The notes under the pieces: model-generated
Seen by the model: only the letters and a program-made list of their open reading frames with translations
What the model was told of the DNA's origin: nothing
Databases searched by the model: none
Program-made: the position numbers and the translations under genes
Assembly (NCBI GenBank): GCA_030653975.1
Contig: JAURYH010000005.1
Span: forward strand, 1 to 64,000
Direction: 5' to 3'
Source: Hydrogenophaga sp.
GTDB lineage: Bacteria > Pseudomonadota > Gammaproteobacteria > Burkholderiales > Burkholderiaceae_C
DNA: 64,000 nucleotides
Shown here: in pieces, positions 54,555-63,705 of the stretch
How the letters are laid out: each line of letters starts with the position of its first letter
Numbering within the stretch: position 1 is the first letter of the stretch

Positions 54555-55495
54555 GGGGCCTCCCTCAGGCCGAAGTACACGTCCTCCAGCGAGGGTTCGT
54601 GGATCTGCAGATCGCTCAGGCTCGCGCTGGCCAGCCAGGACAGCACGCGCATCTTGTGCTCGCGCGGGCAGCGCAGTTCCATCAACCCCGGTTCCGGGTG
54701 GTGCAGTCCGACGTCGGCACCGGCCAGTTGCCCGGGCAGATCGTTGGCCAGGGTCTGCAGCCAGGTTGGCGCGGCGCGCAGCTGGAACACCAGGGGCATG
54801 CGCGAGCGCTCGCGCAGCGCCTGCACCGTGCCCTGCGCGCACACGCGGCCGTTGCTGAGCATGGCCAGTGCATCGACGCGCTGTTGCAGTTCGGCCAGGA
54901 TGTGCGAGCTGATGACCAGGGTCACGCCCTGCGAGCGCAGCAGGTCGAGCTGGTCGTAGAAATCGCGGATCGCCGACGGGTCCAGGCCGGTGGTGGGTTC
55001 GTCGAGCAGCAGCAGCTGCGGGTCGCCCAGCAGAGCCTGGGCAAAACCCAGCCGCTGGCGCATGCCCTTGGAGTATTCGCGCACCGCGCGGTGGCCCGCC
55101 GGGGTCAGGCCGACGCGGTCGAGCAGGTCGGCGCATTGTGTCTGCGGCGCGCCCTTGAGGCGCGCGAAGAAGCGCAGCGTCTCCAGCCCGGTGAGGTTGT
55201 CGTACAGCACCAGGTTCTCGGGCAGGTAGCCCAGGGCGCGCCGGGTGGTTCGGAAGTCGGGGCCGTTCACCGCGCAGCCGTTGACACGGATGTGGCCCCG
55301 GCTGGGGGTGATGAGGCCGAGCACGAGCTTGAACAGCGTGCTCTTGCCGGCGCCGTTGTGGCCGATCAGGCCGAAGAGCTGGCCACGCGGCACTGTCAGA
55401 CTCACGTTGTCCAGCGCCAGCAGCGGCGCACGCCGGCTGCCATAGGGTTTGGTGACGCCCTCCAGGTGCAGGGCCTCAGCGGAAAAACTTGTCAC
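54551..55495 (-). CDS. nosF: ABC transporter ATPase NosF
   Basis: A 314-residue ATPase. Walker A GHNGAGKST, signature 'YSKGMRQRLGFAQALL', Walker B 'LLLLDEPTTGLDP', H-loop 'VISSHIL'. It powers the NosDFY complex. Overlap with nosD (20 bp) and nosY (4 bp) shows a tightly coupled operon. Confidence 0.95.
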   Translation of the reverse strand: MTSFSAEALHLEGVTKPYGSRRAPLLALDNVSLTVPRGQLFGLIGHNGAGKSTLFKLVLGLITPSRGHIRVNGCAVNGPDFRTTRRALGYLPENLVLYDNLTGLETLRFFARLKGAPQTQCADLLDRVGLTPAGHRAVREYSKGMRQRLGFAQALLGDPQLLLLDEPTTGLDPSAIRDFYDQLDLLRSQGVTLVISSHILAELQQRVDALAMLSNGRVCAQGTVQALRERSRMPLVFQLRAAPTWLQTLANDLPGQLAGADVGLHHPEPGLMELRCPREHKMRVLSWLASASLSDLQIHEPSLEDVYFGLREAP

Positions 55496-56759
55496 GCCAT
55501 GTGCTCCAGTCGGGGTGTTTCGGCGCCATGGCCGGATGGGGGTCGATCACGCTGGGCACGCGCAGAACCGGGAACTGGTGCCCCAGCACACGCAGGGCCT
55601 GCACCGCGGGGCTGCCCAGCAAGAGTTGAATGGAAGGGTGGCGCCACTGCAGGCGGTCCACCAGGTCGTTGGCTTCGTAGGACAGGTCGCCGATGCCGTT
55701 GCCGTCGCGGTCCCAGCCCAGGTAGTTGCTCCAGTGATTGCCCTGTCCGGGCTGGGGATGGCCCCAGGGTTCGTCGCGCGCGCCGACGTAGCGCACCTGC
55801 TCCCGGTTGGCGATGAAGTCGTTGCCCACCACCTGGTTGCGCGTCGACCCGGCGGACAGGTGCACCCCGACGCGGTTGTCCACCACCAGGTTGTTGCGCA
55901 GCGTCACGTACTCGACGTCGTAGATGAAGAAGCCGCGGTCGTTGCCGGCCACCACGTTGTTTTCGATCACCGAGTCCTGCAGGGTGCGCAGCATGATGCC
56001 GTGGTCGGAGTTGCCCCAGGTGCGGTTGCCGCGCACCACCTGGTCGCGCACCTCCATCAAGGCCAGGCCGCCGCGGTTGTAGTAGCTGTCGTTGTCTTCC
56101 CACAGGTTGTGGTACGAGTTCATGTAGTGCGCGCCATAGCGGCTGTGGTGCAGCCGGTTGCCGCGGAACTCGGCGTGGTGCGACACGTCGACGTACAGCG
56201 CGTCGCGCACGAAGCTGATGTCGTTGCCGGTGATGCGCGCGCCCTGCGTGTTGTAGAGCTGGATGCCGTTGCCGCGCTGCGAGGAGTTGAGGTCGCGCAG
56301 GCCGGTGATGCGGTTGTGTTCGATGCGCACCTCGTTGGCCTTTTCGATCCACAGGCCGAAGAGGTTGTAGGTCAGGTCGCAACGCCGCACCACGGCACGG
56401 TGCGAACCGGGCTGCACGTAGATGCCCGCGTGCTGGCTCTTCAGGCTGGTGCCCGAGTCGCGCACGATCAGGTTTTCGATCAGCACGTCGGGCGAGGCTA
56501 TGCGGATGGTGTCGCCGCGCTGGCCGCCACTGAGGGTGGGGCGGTTGATGCCGCGCAGGGTCAGGGGCTTGTCGATGCGCAGGTTGACGCTGTAGAACCC
56601 GCGTGCCACTTCCACCACGTCGCCGGCGGCGGCCTGCGCCACGGCGGCCTGGATGTCGCCGCCCGGCTCCACCCGCCACACGGCGGACCACGCGGGCAGG
56701 GCCAGGCCCAGCAGCCACAGACAGGCCAACCGTTGGCGCCAGGTGGGTCGGGTCTTCAC
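55476..56759 (-). CDS. nosD: Nitrous oxidase accessory protein NosD
   Basis: A 427-residue periplasmic right-handed beta-helix (CASH) protein. GTG 56759 overlaps the nosR stop (GTGA) and starts a signal peptide ('RLACLWLLGLALPAWS'). Repeated 'N-x-hydrophobic' coils such as 'GNGIQLYNTQGARITGNDISFVRDALYVDVSHHAEFRGNRLHHSRYGAHYM' are characteristic. It docks NosF/NosY to deliver material for CuZ assembly. Confidence 0.95.
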   Translation of the reverse strand: MKTRPTWRQRLACLWLLGLALPAWSAVWRVEPGGDIQAAVAQAAAGDVVEVARGFYSVNLRIDKPLTLRGINRPTLSGGQRGDTIRIASPDVLIENLIVRDSGTSLKSQHAGIYVQPGSHRAVVRRCDLTYNLFGLWIEKANEVRIEHNRITGLRDLNSSQRGNGIQLYNTQGARITGNDISFVRDALYVDVSHHAEFRGNRLHHSRYGAHYMNSYHNLWEDNDSYYNRGGLALMEVRDQVVRGNRTWGNSDHGIMLRTLQDSVIENNVVAGNDRGFFIYDVEYVTLRNNLVVDNRVGVHLSAGSTRNQVVGNDFIANREQVRYVGARDEPWGHPQPGQGNHWSNYLGWDRDGNGIGDLSYEANDLVDRLQWRHPSIQLLLGSPAVQALRVLGHQFPVLRVPSVIDPHPAMAPKHPDWSTWRDKFFR

Positions 56760-59374
56760 GCCAGGTGTCCCAGGGTCTTGAGGACGAGGAACAGCGTCGC
56801 GCCGATCAGCAGGTTCTTGAACCCTACATAGCTGAGCATGTCCATCCAGTTCGCCACCCGGTAGCGCGCCTGCCACCACGGGCCGTCCTTCACATAGCGC
56901 TTGCCCGCCATGCGGATCAGCACCTCGTACACGCTCCAGCCAAACCACCAGCCGATGATGGCGCTGGCCGAGAGCCGCCCGTCGGCCGCCAGCAGCCAGG
57001 CCACGCTCGCGGCCAGGGCCAGCGAGAGCCCGGCGAACTGCAGGGCACGCTGGCTCTTCCAGCCGTCGCGGCTCCAGGGCCACAGGTGGTGCTGCAGCTC
57101 CTGCCACAGACCTTTCAGGCCCGGGGCACGGCCACCGGGCCAGGGCTGGGCGGGCGCGGTGGGCATGCGCGGATCGGGGCCCTGCGCCGCCCGGGCGCTG
57201 ACGGGCGAAACCGGTTGGATGGGGATGAAGTAACCGTCGCGCCCGATCGGCGTGATGAGCAGGCCGTCGCGTTCGCGGCGCTTGCGTTCCTTGGCCAGCG
57301 GCGGGCAGCCCTTCTGGTCGGTGTAGAGCACCATGCAGTCCAGGCAGTGCAGGCATTCGCGGTGGTCGATGCGGCCATCGGCGTCGATCGCCTGCGCTCC
57401 GCAGCCCACGGCGCAGGCCTTGCAGCTGTTGCAGTCCTGCTTGCGCTGCAGACCGAACCAGCGGAAGGTGCTGGGCATGGCCAGCGAGGCGCCCAGCGGG
57501 CAGATGTACTTGCAGTAGGGGCGTTCGATGAACAGCGACAGGCCCAGGATCACCACCACGAACAGACCATAAGGCCAGCTGCGGTGGGTGATGCCGACCA
57601 GGAAGGTGGTCTTGAACGGCTCCACCTCGGCCAGCACCTCGGCCAGCCCCATGGAGAACATCGACACCACCAGCAGGCCGAAGAAGATGGCGTACTTCAG
57701 CCACTTGAGCCGGTCGTGCCAGACCTGCGGCAGCTTCGTCTGGAAGCGCTTGAGGCCGATCACCCGCCCCACCTTGTAGAGCGCCTCGGAGAGCGAGCCG
57801 AAGGGGCACATCCAGCCGCAGAACAGCCCACGACCGAACACGAACACGGTGACGATGATGAAGACCCAGAAGATGAAGATGAACGGGTCCGACAGGAACA
57901 GCGACCAGGTCCACTGGAACAGCAGGGCGTGGAACCAGGTCAGTACCTGGGTGATGGAGGGCTGCGCCATGAGGCCGAAGCCGATGAAGCTGATGCTGAT
58001 GGCCCAGGCCGAGTATTTGAAGGCGTTGACCGGCCACTTGTTCTTGTGGGTCGAGCGCCGCGTGAGCTGGTCGCGCAGGGCATAGACCACGGCCACCGCC
58101 AGCAGCAGGGCGGAAAAGAGGGCGATCTCGATGGCGCGCGACTTCCAGATGCGCACCCAGGGGGCGTCGGGCTCGGTCACGGCGGGGCGGCCGCCTTGCA
58201 GCATCTCGGTGGGCAGCCAGTACTTGGTCTCGAAGACCGCGAAGCTGCGGTGCCCGGTGGCGCGGTCCACGCGATTGCCCAGGAATGCCAGCTTCCAGGG
58301 GTAGGCCGCCGAGAAGCTCTCGGAGCGGACCACGAAGATCGCCGACTCGGAGTAGCGCGGCGCCCCCTCGGCTTCCAGCCCATAAAGGTTGAACGAGTCC
58401 AGGTCCCGGAAGGTGAAGGCATCGGCGCCCTGCTTGACCTGGATGCGGTCGTAGATGCCGCCGCGCACGAAGCCCGAGCCCTTGAAGGATTCGATGCCGG
58501 CACTGCGCACCACGAACAGTGCCTGTTCGCTGTCTTTCAGGCGCGAGCGCAGCGTGGCGAAGCCCGACTTGCCGAGCAGGCTCTGGCCCACATCGGGGTG
58601 GTTGAGGTCACCGAACCACAGCTCGATGAAGGGCTCGGCGCTGCGCTCCAGGCCCAGCTGCTCGGGCATCACGCGCAGGCGCTGCACCGCGCCCATCTTC
58701 ACCAGCTCGTCCCAGCGGTAGGGCCGGCCGCTGGTCACGAAACGTGCCGGGTCGCGGCGGGTGGGTTCGATGATGCCGACCTGGCGGGCCACCGCCGAGC
58801 CCGAGAGCTGCATCACCTGGTTCTGCGCGATCACCGTGACGGTGGCGCCGGAGATGGCGTCCAGGCCCAGGATGTTCTCGTCCGGGCGCGAAGGACCGAC
58901 CTCGATCTGGTCGGTGACCGACTTGCCGAGGTACTGGTTGTTGAAGTTGACCAGCGTGGACTCTGGAATGCCCAGCAGCAGGATGGGCTCGGAGTGCTTG
59001 AGCACCTTCACGCCGACGTAGCGGCCGCGCGCGTCCATGCCGATCAGCGTGATCACCGGCTTGCCGGAATAGGCCGGGGTGTCGGTGATGTCGGTCGAGA
59101 GCATCACGTAGCCCAGCAGGGTCTTCTTGCCCGGCTGTTGCGGGTCGGCCTCGCCGTAGGCCTCCACATACGGTGGCTGGCCCTTGCGCTGGGAAAAACT
59201 CTTGGCGCCCGGGAACACCTCCGCGCAGGGCACGAGGGCGCACAGGTCGGGGTTGGTGGCCAGGTCGGCGGGCAGATGGGCCTCGTAGGCCTGCGCCTGG
59301 GCTTCGTTGCCGAGCGGGCTCAGCAACAGAGCGGCGGCGGTCAGCGCGGCCGAGAAAAGTCGTGCAATCGACAT
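56756..59374 (-). CDS. nosR: Nitrous oxide reductase flavoprotein regulator/electron donor NosR
   Basis: An 872-residue membrane protein, longer than the usual about 700-780. It has a signal peptide, then a periplasmic FMN-binding domain with the FMN-attachment-like 'DAISGATVTV'. Helices follow, then the 'CGWMCPFGS' and 'CKYICPLG' motifs and two ferredoxin clusters ('CNSCKACAVGCG', 'CLHCLDCMVLYTDQKGCPP'). A C-terminal extension of about 170 residues adds two or three more helices ('ALQFAGLSLALAASVAWLLA', 'FKNLLIGATLFLVLKTLG'). It passes quinol electrons to NosZ. ATG 59374 is set by the signal. Confidence 0.94.
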   Translation of the reverse strand: MSIARLFSAALTAAALLLSPLGNEAQAQAYEAHLPADLATNPDLCALVPCAEVFPGAKSFSQRKGQPPYVEAYGEADPQQPGKKTLLGYVMLSTDITDTPAYSGKPVITLIGMDARGRYVGVKVLKHSEPILLLGIPESTLVNFNNQYLGKSVTDQIEVGPSRPDENILGLDAISGATVTVIAQNQVMQLSGSAVARQVGIIEPTRRDPARFVTSGRPYRWDELVKMGAVQRLRVMPEQLGLERSAEPFIELWFGDLNHPDVGQSLLGKSGFATLRSRLKDSEQALFVVRSAGIESFKGSGFVRGGIYDRIQVKQGADAFTFRDLDSFNLYGLEAEGAPRYSESAIFVVRSESFSAAYPWKLAFLGNRVDRATGHRSFAVFETKYWLPTEMLQGGRPAVTEPDAPWVRIWKSRAIEIALFSALLLAVAVVYALRDQLTRRSTHKNKWPVNAFKYSAWAISISFIGFGLMAQPSITQVLTWFHALLFQWTWSLFLSDPFIFIFWVFIIVTVFVFGRGLFCGWMCPFGSLSEALYKVGRVIGLKRFQTKLPQVWHDRLKWLKYAIFFGLLVVSMFSMGLAEVLAEVEPFKTTFLVGITHRSWPYGLFVVVILGLSLFIERPYCKYICPLGASLAMPSTFRWFGLQRKQDCNSCKACAVGCGAQAIDADGRIDHRECLHCLDCMVLYTDQKGCPPLAKERKRRERDGLLITPIGRDGYFIPIQPVSPVSARAAQGPDPRMPTAPAQPWPGGRAPGLKGLWQELQHHLWPWSRDGWKSQRALQFAGLSLALAASVAWLLAADGRLSASAIIGWWFGWSVYEVLIRMAGKRYVKDGPWWQARYRVANWMDMLSYVGFKNLLIGATLFLVLKTLGHLA

Positions 59375-59471
59375 CGTTGGAATCCGGGGGGCGGGGACCG
59401 GTGCCAGCGCCACACGGCGCGGGCATCGGTCCCGGCAAAACAGGACCTCCCCGGGGGGAGGTTTTGAAGGC

Positions 59472-61397
59472 TTATGCCTCCACGATCATGCGGGTGCGCA
59501 TCTCCAGGTGCAGGGCGTGGCAGAAGTGCGTGCAATAGCACCAGTACACGCCGGGGTCGCCCGCCGTGAAGGTGACGGAGGCGGTTTCGCCCGGGTTGAC
59601 GATGAAGTTGACGTCGTGGTTCGGGATCGCGAAGCCGTGCGTCAGGTCTTCGATCTTGTCCAGGTTGGTCAGGATCAGCGTGACCTCGTCACCCGCCTTC
59701 ACCTTGAACTCGCGCAGCGAGAAGGCCGGTGCCTGAGACGTCATCTTCACGGTCACCTTCTTGCCGTTGCGCACCACGCCCGAGTCCTTCGGGTCCTTGA
59801 CGGCGTTCGGGAAGTCGTCGAGGCTGTAGACCTGCTTGGGCTTGACCAGGTCGCGCTTGAAGATGATGAAGTCGTGTGGTTCGCCGCGCACCGGGTGGTC
59901 GGCCAGCAGCACCATCTTCTCGCCCGACATGTCGATGATCTGCTCGTTCTCGGCGTGCAGCGGGCCCACTGGCAGGAAGCGGTCTTTCGAGAACTTGCAG
60001 CCCACGGCCAGGTACTTGCCGTCGGCGGCAATGGTCTCCGACTGCGAGCCGTTGATGTGGCCCGGCTGGTACTGCACGTCCAGGCGGTCGACCACGTACT
60101 TGGCGGCCTTGTCGCCGGCGTGGAACTTGATCGCGGCGTCCACGTTCCATTTCACGATCTGGCTGTCCAGGAACAGCGTGGTGTAGGCGTTGCCACGGCC
60201 GTCAAAGGCGGTGTGCAGCGGGCCCAGGCCGATCTCGACCTCGGCCACGATGGCGTCGTCCAGCTTCTCGACCTTGCCGTCGAACCATTCCAGCACCTTG
60301 GCCAGCTCGATCACCGTGGCGGTGGGCGAGAGCTTGCCGGCGCAGATGAAGTACTTCTGGTCCGGGCTGGCGTTGACGCCGTGCGGGTTCTTGGGCACCG
60401 ACACGTAGGCGGTCAGCGCGGTCGTGGGATCCTGGTTGGTTGCTTGCGTGCCATCAACCACGGGCACCTTGGAGCTGCCGAAGGTCTTGAACTTGCCGGC
60501 CTTCACCGCCGCTTCGATGCGGGCGATGTTGAAGAAGATGCAGGCATCGCGCTCGGCGGACATCATGTCCTCGTACCTCGCGCCCATCTCGGTGTTGTAC
60601 TGGTTCGACGCGGCCAGCTTGCCGTCGTAGGACGTGGCCACCAGGTCGCAGTTGCCGTCGATCAGCACCTGCCAGCGCACTTCCATGGTTTCGGCGTCGA
60701 CGCAGCTGAACAGGGAACGGTACGTGCCCGCGTCCTCGAGGCCGGAGTTGGGCAGCGGAATGCCGAATTCGCCGCCGCAGAACACGCGCGTGGTGTAGTT
60801 GATGGCGGGGTCCACCGGATCGCGTTTGTCGGGGAAGATGCCGTGGAAGCCCTGCACGTTGGGCAGCTGGGTGATCTTGTCGCAGATGAAGTAGTCCAGA
60901 CGGATGCGTGCGATGCGGCTGTTGATCTTGTCGTTGATCCAGGCGTAGCGGCCGTCGTAGTTGCCGTCTTTGTACGAGGCGTGCGTGTGGTGGGTGTCAC
61001 CCACGGTGTAGCGCAACGCGCCGTTGGGCTTGGTGCCCATGATCGCCTTGGACTCGTTGGTGATGCCCCAGCCCACCAGGGCGTCGGGCACGAAGCAGGG
61101 GATGCGAAGCAGTTCGCGACCCGAGGGCAGGCCGAGCACACGCATGTCGCCGGTGTGGCCACCGCTCCACAGACCGTAGTAGGTGTCGAGTTCACCGGGC
61201 TTGAGGTGCGTGGCGTTGGCGCCGGCGTGTGCCGCATCGGGGGCCGCGGCCGGTGCCGTGGCGGGGGCGGCACCCGACTCCTTCTCGGTGCAGGCCGCGG
61301 CGCCCATCGTCAGTCCCGCCAGCGCGGCGGTGTTGAGAAAACGCCGGCGACCCCATACGGTGGTGTCGCTGGCAGACAAGGTGCTGTCGTCTTTCAT
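59472..61397 (-). CDS. nosZ: Nitrous-oxide reductase NosZ (clade I, Tat-exported)
   Basis: A 641-residue copper enzyme reducing N2O to N2. It has a Tat signal 'GRRRFLNTAALAGLTMGAAAC', which marks clade I. CuZ histidines include 'DTHHTHAS' near residue 130. The C-terminal cupredoxin domain carries the CuA site 'CYCTHFCHALHLEM'. ATG 61397 overlaps the DUF2946-like gene stop (ATGA). It is complete. Confidence 0.97.
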   Translation of the reverse strand: MKDDSTLSASDTTVWGRRRFLNTAALAGLTMGAAACTEKESGAAPATAPAAAPDAAHAGANATHLKPGELDTYYGLWSGGHTGDMRVLGLPSGRELLRIPCFVPDALVGWGITNESKAIMGTKPNGALRYTVGDTHHTHASYKDGNYDGRYAWINDKINSRIARIRLDYFICDKITQLPNVQGFHGIFPDKRDPVDPAINYTTRVFCGGEFGIPLPNSGLEDAGTYRSLFSCVDAETMEVRWQVLIDGNCDLVATSYDGKLAASNQYNTEMGARYEDMMSAERDACIFFNIARIEAAVKAGKFKTFGSSKVPVVDGTQATNQDPTTALTAYVSVPKNPHGVNASPDQKYFICAGKLSPTATVIELAKVLEWFDGKVEKLDDAIVAEVEIGLGPLHTAFDGRGNAYTTLFLDSQIVKWNVDAAIKFHAGDKAAKYVVDRLDVQYQPGHINGSQSETIAADGKYLAVGCKFSKDRFLPVGPLHAENEQIIDMSGEKMVLLADHPVRGEPHDFIIFKRDLVKPKQVYSLDDFPNAVKDPKDSGVVRNGKKVTVKMTSQAPAFSLREFKVKAGDEVTLILTNLDKIEDLTHGFAIPNHDVNFIVNPGETASVTFTAGDPGVYWCYCTHFCHALHLEMRTRMIVEA

Positions 61398-61771
61398 GTG
61401 TGAACCTCTTGGGTCTGGTGATGGAAAAAGGGTGGGCCTCGCGCGGGAGGCGGCATGGCCACAGGGGCAGGGGGCACGCTGCTTTCGCCACCGGCCGCCA
61501 GCGTGTGAGGGCGCGGCCGTTCGGCGAACGCCGTCTCTGCGGGGGGTGCAGGCAAGGCGGCGGGCAGGCACAGGGCGCAGTCCAGCGTCGGGGTTGGCAG
61601 GCTGTCGGGGCTGTCGTCGGCGTTGACCCACTTGATGCCACTGCTGCCGCAGACCTCGGTCATGCCGTGTTGGGTCGGCAGGGGCGATGCAAAGACGATG
61701 CCCCAGCAGAACAGCAGGCACCACAGGACCCAGCGCTGCCGGGCTCGTGTGGGCTGGGTGAATGTGGGCAT
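61394..61771 (-). CDS. DUF2946-like small exported protein heading the nos operon
   Basis: A 125-residue protein with a hydrophobic N-terminal segment ('RWVLWCLLFCWGIVFA') and the 'GMTEVCGSSGIKWV...LDCALCLPAALP' cysteine pattern seen in DUF2946 proteins (metal-related, often copper). A Pro/Ala-rich C-terminus follows. Its stop overlaps the nosZ start, so the two are translationally coupled. It may help copper handling for NosZ (inference). ATG 61771 lacks a strong ribosome-binding site. Confidence 0.68.
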   Translation of the reverse strand: MPTFTQPTRARQRWVLWCLLFCWGIVFASPLPTQHGMTEVCGSSGIKWVNADDSPDSLPTPTLDCALCLPAALPAPPAETAFAERPRPHTLAAGGESSVPPAPVAMPPPARGPPFFHHQTQEVHT

Positions 61772-61794
61772 GCCCGGACTATAAGTCCGATATG

Positions 61795-61837
61795 ATTCAA
61801 ATGAAATGAATATTTAAAAACGTTTGACCTGGATCAA
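61795..61837 (-). promoter_or_regulatory. FNR/Dnr box plus candidate NsrR operator at the nos operon promoter
   Basis: TTGAC-CTGG-ATCAA at 61824-61837 is an FNR-class box; a class II promoter would start near 61789. ATTCA-AATGAAA-TGAAT at 61795-61811 has the same arms and 7-bp spacer as the site at 52513-52529, and the same placement relative to its FNR box within 2 bp. Confidence 0.78.
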
Positions 61838-62196
61838 TGAATGCTGTCCCGTGGTCGCCTGCGCGCGGTGGTTGCGTGAGGTTGTCAGGACCGGCGCCGG
61901 TGCGCAGTGCGCAGTTTGACCACGGCCTTGGCCACCGCACGCGCCACGTTGCGGGTTTCAATTTTCACCCGGGCAGGTGCCTTCGTTGCGCGCCGAGCCG
62001 CAGACCCGCGGCACCCGTGATCGCGTGGCCGGGTCCGGCCAGCGCGATAGCGTGGCATCCAGCGAATCCAAATCAAGGTCAACCCCCGGCTGGAAATTCT
62101 GGGGAGTCCAGTCTGGGCGCATGGCGCGGGTGCGTCTGTGTGACAGCCCACCCAAGCCTGGCGGGCGTGGCCGCGCGGGCTTTCAACGGGTCCGGG
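61838..62196. other. Intergenic region between the nos promoter and crcB
   Basis: This is 359 bp with no supportable gene. The small minus-strand ORF 61885-62151 has Arg-rich composition and no ribosome-binding site or domain. I see no repeat copy or terminator. Confidence 0.5.
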
Positions 62197-62580
62197 TCAG
62201 GCCGGGGCCCACCACCAGCCCGCCATCTTCATGCCGAGCACGGTGAGCAGCAGCGAGCCGAACAGATGCAGGCCCGCGGTACCGGTGGCCAGCAGCCAGC
62301 GGCCGTGTTGCAGCATGCTCACCACCTCCACCGAGAAGGTGGAAAACGTGGTCAGCGCGCCCAGAAAGCCCGTCACGATGGCGAGCCGCCAGGCCGGGTC
62401 GAGCTGCGTCTGGCTCTGGAAGAACACCACCGCCACCCCCACCAGCCAGGCCCCGGTCCAGTTGGCCGTCAGGGTCCCCCAGGGCAACACGGCATGGCCC
62501 TGGTTGAGCCAGAGGCTGAGCTGCCAGCGCGAGAGCGCGCCGATGCTGGCACCGAGGCTGATGGCGATGACTTGCAGCAT
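62197..62580 (-). CDS. crcB: Fluoride efflux channel CrcB/FluC
   Basis: A 127-residue four-helix protein with the family signature 'GASIGALSRW', 'GTLTANWTGAWLVG' and 'TGFLGALTTFSTFSVE'. It exports fluoride as a dual-topology dimer. A single copy gene is expected to homodimerise. The rdgC stop lies 14 bp upstream, suggesting co-transcription. Confidence 0.94.
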   Translation of the reverse strand: MLQVIAISLGASIGALSRWQLSLWLNQGHAVLPWGTLTANWTGAWLVGVAVVFFQSQTQLDPAWRLAIVTGFLGALTTFSTFSVEVVSMLQHGRWLLATGTAGLHLFGSLLLTVLGMKMAGWWWAPA

Positions 62581-62594
62581 GGTTCAGTGGGGGG

Positions 62595-63599
62595 TCAAAA
62601 CGGCGGATCGTCGTCGCCCACGGCGGTGACGGCTTCCTGCCTGGGCTTCGCCGGCGCGGTCGCCGGCGCATCGGGCATCGCCATGCCGGGCACGATCTCG
62701 CCGCCCAAGGCTTCGATGAGTTCGGGGATCAGCTTGCCCAGCTCGCCGGTGCTCAGCGCCACGTCGGTGTCGAAACCGCTCTCGCCATCGTCGGCGCGGT
62801 CGTCGAACACGCCTTCAAGAAACGCGAGCTTCTTGAGCTGCAGGGACTCGGTGAGAACAAAGCCGATGCGGCCTTCCCAGCTCATGGCCAGGCGCGTGGG
62901 CAGCTTGCCCTCGGTGATGTGCTTGCGCACCTCGTCGGTGGCGAGGTTGTGGCGGGTGAACTTCACGACCGACTTCTCTTCATCGCCCGATTTCAGCTCG
63001 CACTCGCGCTCCACCGAGAAGCCGCCGGGCGCGCCGCCTTCGTCTTCGTCGGACACCGGGGCCGAGAGCCACGAGGTCATCGCGGTCTGCGGTGTGACAG
63101 CGGTCTGCAGCAGGGTGAGGGACAGGTCGTTGAAGGCGTTGACCAGCGCGGTCACCAGTTCGTCGAGCTTGCCCTGGCTGCTGGCGTCTGTGACCAGCAG
63201 GCCGTTGGCCAGGTCGATCCAGACCCAGACGCTCATGCGGCGCGGAAAGGCCTGCGGCAGCAGGGACAGCAGCGCGTCTTCGCGCAACTCCTTCATCTGC
63301 TTCTTGCCGGGCTTGCGACCGGTGGTGGCCTCGATGTGTTCGGCTTCTTCATCCGCCTTTTCGCGCACCACCGAACCAGGCACGGCCTTGGTCTCGATCA
63401 TCAGCTTGAGGATGCGCTGTCCGGCCACGGACTCGGCCAGCGGGCCATGCGCCTCGCCGCGCGGCTCGACCCAGCCCACGGCCTTGTCCTGCGTGGCACC
63501 GCAGGGCACAAAACGGGCCACGTCGAGCGCGGTTTCCATCGACTCCAGCGTCGCCGTCCAGCCGGGCGCGATGCGGTAGATCGTTACATTCTTGAACAC
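62595..63599 (-). CDS. rdgC: Recombination-associated protein RdgC
   Basis: A 334-residue DNA-binding protein of the RdgC family, length-matched. N-terminal 'FKNVTIYRIAPGW', 'GWVEPRGEAHGPLAESVAGQRILKLMIETKAVPGSVV', and 'SWEGRIGFVLTESLQLKKLAFLEGVFDD' are characteristic. It forms ring dimers on DNA and restrains RecA. The start codon is GTG 63599 (the track prints it as Met). A tail rich in Ala/Pro/Asp follows. Confidence 0.95.
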   Translation of the reverse strand: MFKNVTIYRIAPGWTATLESMETALDVARFVPCGATQDKAVGWVEPRGEAHGPLAESVAGQRILKLMIETKAVPGSVVREKADEEAEHIEATTGRKPGKKQMKELREDALLSLLPQAFPRRMSVWVWIDLANGLLVTDASSQGKLDELVTALVNAFNDLSLTLLQTAVTPQTAMTSWLSAPVSDEDEGGAPGGFSVERECELKSGDEEKSVVKFTRHNLATDEVRKHITEGKLPTRLAMSWEGRIGFVLTESLQLKKLAFLEGVFDDRADDGESGFDTDVALSTGELGKLIPELIEALGGEIVPGMAMPDAPATAPAKPRQEAVTAVGDDDPPF

Positions 63600-63638
63600 G
63601 AAAATCCTTGGGTTGTGCCGGTGCGTTGTGGGCCGGCG

Positions 63639-63676
63639 CCCCGTCCCGACAGCGGGAGAGGGTTGGGGTGAGGGGC
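63639..63676. repeat. Dispersed hairpin repeat, family B, copy 3
   Basis: CCCCGTCCCGACAGCGGGAG followed by AGGGTTGGGGTGAGGGG, the same orientation as copy 1. It lies in the rdgC-pxpA gap. Confidence 0.75.
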
Positions 63677-63705
63677 TTTGATGATACCCAGCCCAATCCC
63701 GGGGG

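Noticed and set aside
56603-59467. Very long plus-strand ORF (954 aa) opposite nosR
   Set aside because: Antisense shadow of nosR/nosD, with repetitive His/Gln/Glu/Asp composition and no domain.
59307-61403. Plus-strand ORF (698 aa) opposite nosZ
   Set aside because: Antisense shadow of nosZ, whose copper motifs are intact on the minus strand.
61837-63579. Plus-strand ORF (580 aa) spanning crcB and rdgC
   Set aside because: Ser/Arg/Pro-rich shadow over two well-recognised minus-strand genes.
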